Under the pieces are notes generated by a model, which saw only the letters and a program-made list of their open reading frames with translations, made no database searches and was not told the origin of the DNA. From Streptomyces malachitofuscus (GTDB lineage Bacteria > Actinomycetota > Actinomycetes > Streptomycetales > Streptomycetaceae), in NCBI RefSeq assembly GCF_014650055.1, contig NZ_BMUF01000001.1, forward strand, positions 434,001 through 498,000: DNA of 64,000 nt, in the 5' to 3' direction. Shown here piece by piece: positions 26,530-33,339 of the stretch (position 1 is the stretch's first letter; each line of letters begins with the position of its first letter). A program made the translations under genes and the position numbers.

Positions 26530-26656
26530 CTCCCCCACTCTCGGCTTCGCTCGAGCGGGGGGACCCCCATGAGCGGGAGGTACCCCCACCGCCCACCCTC
26601 CCCCACTCTCGGCTTCTCCCCCACCCTCGGCTGCGCTCGGGCGGGGGGACCCCCAT
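26530..26656. repeat. Two 41-bp intergenic repeats, offset 86 bp, in a 439-bp gap
   Basis: Copies at 26530-26570 and 26616-26656 differ at a few positions. Each runs from a C-rich arm through a CTCGGCTKCGCTCGRGCG centre to a G-rich arm and ends GACCCCCAT, so each can fold. Partial copies of the CACTCTCGGCT core flank them. No gene is supported between 26398 and 26836. This looks like a Streptomyces intergenic palindromic element rather than a transposon. Confidence 0.75.
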
Positions 26657-26836
26657 CGCCCTGGGGGTACCTCCCAGGCCCTTGAGGCACTGGGGGAGGC
26701 ACGACTGCCCGCGGAAACGGCGGCGCGACCGCCCAACCCCCGCACCCCCACCCCCCGTAGGCGCGACGCGCACCCCACCCCACCGGACGCTGCGCCGCAG
26801 GCGTACGACCACCACCCGCACGAAGGAGAACCCCAC

Positions 26837-26884
26837 ATGACCCCCCGCCCAGCAGCTCCGTACACCGAAGGAGCCGCCCGATGA
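26837..26884 (+). CDS. 15-codon leader ORF translationally coupled to the epimerase
   Basis: Reads M-T-P-R-P-A-A-P-Y-T-E-G-A-A-R-stop. A strong ribosome site GAAGGAGAA precedes its ATG, and its TGA overlaps the epimerase ATG (ATGA at 26881-26884). The epimerase ribosome site, also GAAGGAG, lies inside this ORF. It may be a leader peptide or the relic of a lost upstream gene. Confidence 0.5.
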   Translation: MTPRPAAPYTEGAAR

Positions 26885-27927
26885 GAGTCCTGCTGATCGG
26901 AGCCAACGGCTACATCGGCCGTTTCGTCGCCGACCGCCTCCTCGCCGACCCCGCCGTCCAGCTCACCGCCCTCGGCCGCGGCGACGACGCCGACGTCCGC
27001 TTCGACCTCGCCACCGGCAGCCCCGGCGCCCTCACCCGCTTCCTCGACGCCGTCCACCCCGGCGTGGTCGTCAACTGCGCCGGCGCCACCAGAGGCGGCG
27101 CGCGCGAACTGACCCGCCACAACACCGTCGCCGTGGCCACCGTCTGCGAGGCTCTCCGCCGCAGCGGCTGCGGCGCAAGGCTCGTACAGATCGGCTGCGG
27201 CTCGGAGTACGGCCCCAGCCAGCCCGGCTCCTCCACGGCGGAGGACGCCGTCCCGCGCCCCGGCGGCCCGTACGGCGTCAGCAAGCTCGCCGCCACCGAA
27301 CTGGTCCTCGGCTCCGGACTGGACGCCGTGGTCCTCCGGGTCTTCTCACCCGTGGGCCCCGGCACCCCCGCCGGCTCCCCCCTCGGCCGCCTCGCCGAGG
27401 CGATGCGCCGCGCCATGCAGTCCGGCGACGGCGAACTGAAGCTCGGCGGCCTCGGCGCACAGCGGGACTTCGTCGACGTCCGCGACGTCGCCCGCGCCGT
27501 CCACGCCGCCTCGCTCTCCGCCGCCCAGGGCGTCATCAACATCGGCTCGGGCCGCGCCGTCCGCCTCCGCGACGCCGCCGGAATCCTCGCCCGCGTGGCC
27601 GGCTACGGCGGCGCCCTCAACGAACTCGACACGCTGCCCGGCATGCACCACCCCACCCACCTGACCCACACCACCCACACCCCACACGGTCCGCACCTGA
27701 GGCCCTCCATCGGCCACCCCCGCCCGGACTCCGACCACCACCACACCGCCACCACCGCGACCGCCACAGCAGGCACGGGCCCGACCGCCTTCCCGTACCC
27801 CGACGGCTGCGGCACCTGGCAACAGGCAGACGTCCGCACCGCCCGGGACCGCCTCGGCTGGCGCCCCCGCATCAACCTCGAGGAGTCCCTGGCCGACATC
27901 TGGATGGAGGCGGCATGCCGCATCTGA
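26881..27927 (+). CDS. NAD-dependent epimerase/dehydratase (extended SDR) with His/Thr-rich insertion
   Basis: 348-residue extended SDR, plausibly a nucleotide-sugar 4-epimerase feeding the adjacent glycosyltransferase. Rossmann motif GANGYIG (8-14), catalytic YxxxK as YGVSK (Tyr131, Lys135), and FVDVRDVARAV are intact; the C-terminal RDRLGWRPRINLEESLADI is normal. Unusual is an insertion at about 256-302, with eleven His among many Thr/Pro (for example HLTHTTHTPHGPHLRP and DHHHTATTATATAG), in the substrate-binding half where relatives have a short loop. ATG 26881 follows GAAGGAG; the spherulin-4-like gene overlaps the 3' end by 13 bp. Confidence 0.9.
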   Translation: MRVLLIGANGYIGRFVADRLLADPAVQLTALGRGDDADVRFDLATGSPGALTRFLDAVHPGVVVNCAGATRGGARELTRHNTVAVATVCEALRRSGCGARLVQIGCGSEYGPSQPGSSTAEDAVPRPGGPYGVSKLAATELVLGSGLDAVVLRVFSPVGPGTPAGSPLGRLAEAMRRAMQSGDGELKLGGLGAQRDFVDVRDVARAVHAASLSAAQGVINIGSGRAVRLRDAAGILARVAGYGGALNELDTLPGMHHPTHLTHTTHTPHGPHLRPSIGHPRPDSDHHHTATTATATAGTGPTAFPYPDGCGTWQQADVRTARDRLGWRPRINLEESLADIWMEAACRI

Positions 27928-28688
27928 CCAGTACAAAACCCGGCACCGCGAGCACGGACTTCCGCACCGGCTTCGGCATCCCCGGCTTCGCACACCCCCT
28001 CCTCGCCCCCACCGAGTGGAGCAGACTCGCCTGCCCGGGCACCCCCCTTCACTGGGTGGTGCTCAACGTGGCCGACGGCCCCGGCGTGCAGCCCGACCCG
28101 CACTGCCTGGAAGCGGCCGGCCGCCTGCGCAACGCCGGTGTCCGCGTCCTCGGCCACCTCGACACCGCCCACGGCCTCCGCACCTTCGGCGAGACGATCT
28201 CGGACGCGCACCGCTTCCTCGACTGGTACCAGGTCGACGGCTTCCTCCTGGACCGCTGCCCCGCCGACCGCGCCGCGCTCCCCGAGGTGCGGCGCACCGT
28301 GGCCACGCTCCGGGTGATCCATGAGGGCGCGCACATCGTCCTCGGCCACGGCACCCACCCGTATCCCGGCTACGCCGAGCACGGCGACCAACTGGTCACC
28401 TTCTCCGGTGCGTGGAGCGACTACCGCTGGTCGCAGGTGGCTGAGTGGACCGCCGACCACCCGCCCGAACGCTTCTGCCACTTCGTGTACGGAGTCCCCC
28501 GGCCGCATCTGGACGAGGCCTTACGCATCGCCCGCTGGCAGGGCGCGGCCACGATCTACTTCACGGACCACACCCCTCACACCCCCCACACCCCGGGCAC
28601 CCCCGTCCACCCCACCGATCCCTGGGAGCCCATGCCCGGCTACTGGGACGACATCGTCTCGCGTATCGGGACGGGTGTCTCGGAATGA
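27915..28688 (+). CDS. Spherulin-4 family protein (GH135/Sph3-like TIM barrel), active site degenerate, contains a TTA codon
   Basis: 257-residue spherulation-specific family 4 protein. Fungal Sph3 (GH135) of this family cuts galactosaminogalactan and is needed to make it. Family marks: VVLNVADGPG, RVLGHLDTAHGLR and WYQVDGFLLD. Compared with the family pattern I remember, the Asp-Glu pair after GIFL is Asp113-Arg114 here, and the later Phe-Glu is Phe163-Ser164, so two of three conserved acids are missing. No signal peptide. Leu203 is encoded by TTA (28521-28523), making translation dependent on the bldA tRNA. A His/Pro/Thr-rich tail (HTPHTPHTPGTPVHP) echoes the upstream epimerase. Start ATG 27915 overlaps the epimerase. 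Confidence 0.87.
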   Translation: MPHLTSTKPGTASTDFRTGFGIPGFAHPLLAPTEWSRLACPGTPLHWVVLNVADGPGVQPDPHCLEAAGRLRNAGVRVLGHLDTAHGLRTFGETISDAHRFLDWYQVDGFLLDRCPADRAALPEVRRTVATLRVIHEGAHIVLGHGTHPYPGYAEHGDQLVTFSGAWSDYRWSQVAEWTADHPPERFCHFVYGVPRPHLDEALRIARWQGAATIYFTDHTPHTPHTPGTPVHPTDPWEPMPGYWDDIVSRIGTGVSE

Positions 28689-28726
28689 AAAAGGCCATGG
28701 CAGTGTTAAGCGAAGAACAACCGTAG
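28685..28726 (+). CDS. 13-codon ORF with TTA codon, coupled to the spherulin-4 gene
   Basis: Reads M-K-K-A-M-A-V-L-S-E-E-Q-P. Its ATG overlaps the upstream TGA (ATGA), and codon 8 is TTA (28706-28708); AAA and TTA are rare here. It ends 25 bp before moeZ. It could be a bldA-sensitive leader for moeZ or chance; there is no independent evidence of expression. Confidence 0.35.
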   Translation: MKKAMAVLSEEQP

Positions 28727-28751
28727 TGATTGACCGACCAACGGAGTCCCC

Positions 28752-29930
28752 GTGTCGCTGCCACCCCTGGTCGAGCCGGCCCCCGAGCTCACCGTAGACG
28801 AGGTCCGCAGGTACTCCCGCCACCTGATCATCCCCGATGTGGGGATGGACGGGCAGAAGCGGCTGAAGAACAGCAAGGTGCTCTTCGTGGGCGCCGGCGG
28901 ACTGGGTTCGCCGGGGCTGATGTACATGGCCGCCGCGGGCGTGGGCACGCTCGGCATCGTGGAGTTCGACGAGGTCGACGAGTCGAACCTGCAGCGCCAG
29001 ATCATCCACAGCCAGTCCGACATCGGCCGCCCCAAGGCCGAGTCCGCGCGGGACACGATCAAGGGCATCAACCCGTACGTGAACGTGATCCTTCACGAGG
29101 AGCGGCTCGAGGCCGACAACGTGATGGACCTCTTCAGCCAGTACGACCTGATCGTCGACGGCACGGACAACTTCGCGACCCGCTACCTGGTCAACGACGC
29201 CTGCGTGCTGCTGAACAAGCCGTACGTATGGGGCTCGATCTACCGTTTCGACGGCCAGGCATCCGTCTTCTGGTCCGAGCACGGCCCCTGCTACCGCTGC
29301 CTCTACCCGGAGCCCCCGCCCCCGGGCATGGTCCCCTCCTGCGCCGAGGGCGGCGTCCTCGGCGTGCTGTGCGCGTCCATCGGCTCCATCCAGGCCAACG
29401 AGGCCATCAAGCTGCTCGCCGGCATCGGTGAGCCCCTCGTCGGCCGTCTGATGATCTACGACGCCCTGGAGATGCAGTACCGCCAGGTCAAGGTCCGCAA
29501 GGACCCCGACTGCGCGATCTGCGGCGAGAACCCGACCGTCACGGAGCTCATCGACTACGAGGCCTTCTGCGGCGTCGTGTCCGAGGAGGCCCAGGCCGCG
29601 GCGGCCGACTCCACGATCACTCCCAAGCAGCTCAAGGAGTGGATCGACGACGGCGAGAGCATCGAGCTCATCGACGTCCGTGAGCCGAACGAGTTCGAGA
29701 TCGTCTCCATCCCGGGCGCCCGCCTGATCCCCAAGAACGAGTTCCTCATGGGCAACGCCCTGGAGAGCCTGCCGCAGGACAAGAAGATTGTCTTGAACTG
29801 CAAGACGGGTGTCCGCAGTGCGGAAGTCCTCGCGGTCCTGAAGTCCGCGGGCTTCGCCGACGCCGTCCACGTGGGCGGAGGCGTGATCGGCTGGGTCAAC
29901 CAGATCGAGCCGGAGAAGCCGGTCTACTGA
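28752..29930 (+). CDS. moeZ: MoeZ: adenylyltransferase/sulfurtransferase (ThiF-rhodanese fusion)
   Basis: 392-residue E1-like enzyme that adenylates the C-terminal Gly-Gly of sulfur-carrier proteins (MoaD, ThiS, CysO type) and thiolates them through its rhodanese domain. ThiF half: GAGGLGSPGL nucleotide loop, ESNLQRQIIH with the conserved Arg, GTDNFATRY, and two zinc pairs CYRC and CAIC. Rhodanese half: ELIDVREPNEF and the active Cys in LNCKTGVRS. In actinobacteria MoeZ serves several pathways, including thio-containing antibiotics. GTG 28752 with GGAG upstream. MoaE, a partner in molybdopterin synthesis, lies at 60989. Confidence 0.96.
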   Translation: MSLPPLVEPAPELTVDEVRRYSRHLIIPDVGMDGQKRLKNSKVLFVGAGGLGSPGLMYMAAAGVGTLGIVEFDEVDESNLQRQIIHSQSDIGRPKAESARDTIKGINPYVNVILHEERLEADNVMDLFSQYDLIVDGTDNFATRYLVNDACVLLNKPYVWGSIYRFDGQASVFWSEHGPCYRCLYPEPPPPGMVPSCAEGGVLGVLCASIGSIQANEAIKLLAGIGEPLVGRLMIYDALEMQYRQVKVRKDPDCAICGENPTVTELIDYEAFCGVVSEEAQAAAADSTITPKQLKEWIDDGESIELIDVREPNEFEIVSIPGARLIPKNEFLMGNALESLPQDKKIVLNCKTGVRSAEVLAVLKSAGFADAVHVGGGVIGWVNQIEPEKPVY

Positions 29931-29979
29931 CCGGCCGCGCCGAAGCGCCGAGCCGCGCAAAGCGCCGAGCCGAGCCGAC

Positions 29980-30018
29980 GCGGGGGCTCCGGGCACCACG
30001 AGTGCGCGGAGCCCCCGC
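29980..30018. terminator. Bidirectional intrinsic terminator
   Basis: 12-bp perfect stem (29980-29991 with 30007-30018), continued inside by a GCAC/GTGC pairing, between moeZ (+) and the convergent hydrolase gene (-). Confidence 0.85.
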
Positions 30019-30023
30019 CGTCG

Positions 30024-31541
30024 TCATGAGCAGACCTTGCCGTCCTTCGGCACCGTGCCGTCCAGCAGATAGGCGTTCACCGTGGAGTCGACGCAGTCGC
30101 TGCCGCTGCCGTACGCGCCATGGCCCTCGCCCTTCCAGGTGAGCACCACCCCGACGTCCTCGCCCAGTTCGTCCGCCATCTTCCGGGCGCCCTCGTAGGG
30201 CGTGGCCGGGTCGCCCGTGTTGCCCACGACCAGGACCGGTGCCGCGCCGGGCGCGCTCACCTCCGGGGTGTCGAACTGGCCGGGAACGGGCCAGTCGTGG
30301 CACCAGCCGGCGGTGTCCCAGCCGAGGAAGGAGCCGAACACCGGCGAGAGCTCCTCGAACTCGGGCAGCAGTTTCTTCGTCTCCTCGACCGTCGGCCGCT
30401 GCTTGTCGTCCAGGCACGATATGACCCGCTGAGAGTGGGTCGTCGTGCCGTAGCGGCCCGAGGCGTCACGCTCGTTGTACCCGTCGGCCAGGGCCAGCAG
30501 CTCCGAACCGTCCCCCTCTTCCGCGGCCTCCAGCGCACTGGTCAGCACGGGCCAGCTGGTCTTGCTGTACAGCGGCAGGACGATGCCGGTCAGCGCCAGC
30601 GACTGCGTCAGCTCACGCCCGGAGGAGGACGTCGGCAGCGGCTCGGCGTCGATCCGGTCCAGCAGCTCCGCGATCTCCCGTGAGCCCTGCTCGGGGTCCC
30701 GGCCGGTGGACTTCAGATAGTTGTTGAGGGCCGTCTGGAAGCCGCGCGTCTGGTTCTTCGCGTGCCCCACGGTGTCGGCGGTCGGATCGACCACCGCGTC
30801 GAGCGTCATCCGGCCCACCTTTTTGGGGAACAGGTGGGCGTAGACGCCGCCGAGTTCGGTGCCGTAGGAGATGCCGAAGTAGTTCAGCCGGTTGTCGCCG
30901 AGGGCCTGCCGGATGCGGTCCATGTCGCGGGCCGTGTCGGTGGTCGAGACATGGGCCATCAGCTCTCCGGCGCTCTCCTGGCAGCCCTTGCCGAAGTCGG
31001 CCGCGTCCCGCAGGAACGCCTGCTCCTCGGCCGCGGTGTCCGGGGTGCCGTCCACCGACGACTCGGCGGCCTGGATGCCCTTGTCGTCGCGGCAGCGGAC
31101 GCCCTCGCTGGCGGCCACCCCGCGCGGGTCCCAGCTGACCACGTCGTACCGCTCGCGCAGCTTGGAGACCGTGGAGGCGTAGGACGGCATCATGGCGACG
31201 CCCGAGCCGCCGGGCCCGCCGAAGTTGAACAGCAGGGAGCCGAGGCGGTCGTCCCCGGTCGCCCTGGCCCGGATGAGGGCCAGCCCGATCGTCGAGCCCT
31301 CCGGCTTCGACCAGTCCAGCGGCACTTTCAGTGTGGCGCACTGCCAGTCGTCGCCCGGTGCGGGCGCGTCGCCGGAGGCCTTGCACTCCCCCCAGTCGAG
31401 CGCGGCCGCCCCGCCCTTGCCGTCGTTGCCGTTCCCGCTCTTGTCGCCGGAGTCGTCGTCCGACGATCCGGAGCCGCTGCAGCCCGCCGTCAGTAGCGCG
31501 GCGGCGACCGTCAGGGCCGCCCACCGTGTGAAACGGGTCAT
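30024..31541 (-). CDS. Secreted Tap/SlpD-E-type alpha/beta hydrolase lipoprotein (S33 peptidase family)
   Basis: 505-residue exported hydrolase related to Streptomyces tripeptidyl aminopeptidase Tap and its homologues SlpD/SlpE. Signal peptide with lipobox TAGC (Cys about 21), Ser/Asp/Gly-rich spacer, then the catalytic domain: NFGGPGGSG oxyanion loop, WDPRGV, nucleophile GISYGTELGG, and the C-terminal Tap-like segment with GNTGDPATPYEGA (Asp) and GEGHGAYG (His). It probably trims peptides from protein N-termini at the cell surface. A paralogue lies immediately upstream. Start ATG 31541. Confidence 0.93.
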   Translation of the reverse strand: MTRFTRWAALTVAAALLTAGCSGSGSSDDDSGDKSGNGNDGKGGAAALDWGECKASGDAPAPGDDWQCATLKVPLDWSKPEGSTIGLALIRARATGDDRLGSLLFNFGGPGGSGVAMMPSYASTVSKLRERYDVVSWDPRGVAASEGVRCRDDKGIQAAESSVDGTPDTAAEEQAFLRDAADFGKGCQESAGELMAHVSTTDTARDMDRIRQALGDNRLNYFGISYGTELGGVYAHLFPKKVGRMTLDAVVDPTADTVGHAKNQTRGFQTALNNYLKSTGRDPEQGSREIAELLDRIDAEPLPTSSSGRELTQSLALTGIVLPLYSKTSWPVLTSALEAAEEGDGSELLALADGYNERDASGRYGTTTHSQRVISCLDDKQRPTVEETKKLLPEFEELSPVFGSFLGWDTAGWCHDWPVPGQFDTPEVSAPGAAPVLVVGNTGDPATPYEGARKMADELGEDVGVVLTWKGEGHGAYGSGSDCVDSTVNAYLLDGTVPKDGKVCS

Positions 31542-31691
31542 GTGCCATTTCCCCCCTCGCTGGCCGTCCGCGCTGTGCCACGGATGGCGGTCAGGCCATG
31601 GTAGGCAGTTTCACCGCCCGCCGGGGCGGCCTGTGGACAACGCTCTGACCTGCGAACACTACGGAACCGATGCCGTGTGTCAGCTCTCCGC

Positions 31692-33251
31692 TCACGAACA
31701 GACGGTCCCGGCCGCCGGCACCTTTCCGTCCAGCAGATAGCCGTGCACCGCGTCCTGCACGCACCGGTTGCCGCTGCTGTAGGCACCGTGCCCCTGCCCC
31801 CGGAACGTCAGCTCCACCCCGACGCCCTCACCGAGGGCTTCCGCCATCCTGCGCGCCCCCTCGTACGGAGTGGCCGGGTCGCCGGTGTTGCCGATGACCA
31901 GGATCGGGGCCGCCCCGGGCGCGCTCACGTCGGGATGGTCCGCGGCCCCCGGCACCGCCCAGTCGGTGCAGCCGGTCATCCCCCACGCCAGATACTCGCC
32001 GAACAGCGCGGACGCCGCCCGGAAGGCGGGCAGTTCGCGTTCCACGTCCTCGGGGCCGTAGCGCGGCTTGTCGTCGGCGCAGTTGATGGCGGTGTTGGCC
32101 GCGACGAGGTTGCTGTACTCGCCGTTCTCGCTGCGCCCGTTCATCGAGTCGGACAGCAGCATCAGAATCGTTCCGTCACCGTCGTACGCCTGCTCGAGAC
32201 CGTCGGTGAGGAACCGCCAGAAGTCCTGCGAGTACAGGGCCTGTGCGATGCCGTTGGTCGCCGCGGTCTGGGTCAGCTCCCGCGGGAAGATCCCGGGAAT
32301 CGGCCTGCTGTCGAGATCCTTCAGAAACCTGGCGATGCGGTCCTTCACGTCCTGGGCGCTGTCGCCGACGGCGCACTCCTCGGTCAGGGAGACGCAGTCC
32401 TCGGCATAGTTGTCGAGCGCCAGCTGGAATCCGCGGGCCTGTCCGAGCGAACCCTCCTCCGCGGTCTGCGTGGGATCGACGACCGCGTCGAACACGGCCC
32501 GTCCCACCTTCTCGGGGAACAGGTGGGCGTAGACGCCGCCGAGTTCGGTGCCGTAGGAGATGCCGAAGTAGTGCAGCCTCTCGTCGCCGAGCACCTCACG
32601 CATCAGGTCGAGGTCCCGGGCGGCGTCCGTGGTGCGCACATGCGGCAGGATCCGCTCGGAGTTCTCCTCGCAGTCCGCGTTGAACTCCTTGGTGCCGCTC
32701 AGGAGTTCCGCGCGCTCGGCGTCGTCGTCGGGGGTGGCGTCCTGCTGGAGGTACGCGTCGAGCTGCCGGTCGTCCTGGCACTTCACGGGCGCGCTGCGGC
32801 CCACCCCGCGGGGATCGAAGCTCACCAGGTCGTAGCGGGTGCGCAGGGTCCCGTACTCCTCGCCGAAGGCGGGCAGCGTGGTGACGCCGGAGCCGCCCGG
32901 GCCGCCGAAGTTGAAGATCAGGGAGCCGACGCGTTCGCCGGACGGGCCGCTCGCCCTGGCCCGGATCAGCGCGAGGTCGATGGTGTCGCCCTCGGGGTCG
33001 TCCCAGTCCAGCGGCGCCTTCAGGGTGGCGCAGCTCCACTCGCCCCCGGCGCCCGGCAGCGGGGAGGGGGCCGGGCCTCCGCCCTGGGCCTCGGACGGGG
33101 CCGGGCAGTCCTTCCAGTCGAGTTCCTGCCGCGCGAGGTCCCGGTCCTGGTCGTCGTCGTCCTCGCCGCAGCCCGCCAGCAGTGCGGGCAGCAGGACGAC
33201 GCAGACGGTCAGGGCGACGGCACGCAGGCGGAGGCCGAAGGGCTGGGGCAT
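31692..33251 (-). CDS. Second Tap/SlpD-E-type secreted hydrolase lipoprotein
   Basis: 519-residue paralogue of the 30024 gene with the same layout: signal peptide ending LLAGC, acidic spacer, NFGGPGGSG, FDPRGVGRS, GISYGTELGG, GNTGDPATPYEGA and GQGHGAYS. ATG 33251 is chosen because AGGATGGGAGC precedes it; the frame to 33329 adds a non-signal extension. A 59-bp stretch around the nucleophile (32514-32572) is identical to the paralogue (30825-30883), although flanking regions diverge. Same strand, 150 bp apart. Confidence 0.93.
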   Translation of the reverse strand: MPQPFGLRLRAVALTVCVVLLPALLAGCGEDDDDQDRDLARQELDWKDCPAPSEAQGGGPAPSPLPGAGGEWSCATLKAPLDWDDPEGDTIDLALIRARASGPSGERVGSLIFNFGGPGGSGVTTLPAFGEEYGTLRTRYDLVSFDPRGVGRSAPVKCQDDRQLDAYLQQDATPDDDAERAELLSGTKEFNADCEENSERILPHVRTTDAARDLDLMREVLGDERLHYFGISYGTELGGVYAHLFPEKVGRAVFDAVVDPTQTAEEGSLGQARGFQLALDNYAEDCVSLTEECAVGDSAQDVKDRIARFLKDLDSRPIPGIFPRELTQTAATNGIAQALYSQDFWRFLTDGLEQAYDGDGTILMLLSDSMNGRSENGEYSNLVAANTAINCADDKPRYGPEDVERELPAFRAASALFGEYLAWGMTGCTDWAVPGAADHPDVSAPGAAPILVIGNTGDPATPYEGARRMAEALGEGVGVELTFRGQGHGAYSSGNRCVQDAVHGYLLDGKVPAAGTVCS

Positions 33252-33339
33252 GCTCCCATCCTGCGGTTGCCCGGGGCCCCACGCGCGGGACGCGGGCCGT
33301 ACGAGGTAAGGCGCACGGGTGCCGCGCACGGCTGCCCGC

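Noticed and set aside
26398..26836. Possible transposon or IS remnant in the glycan-locus gap
   Set aside because: No transposase fragment, terminal inverted repeats or target duplication; only short foldable repeats.
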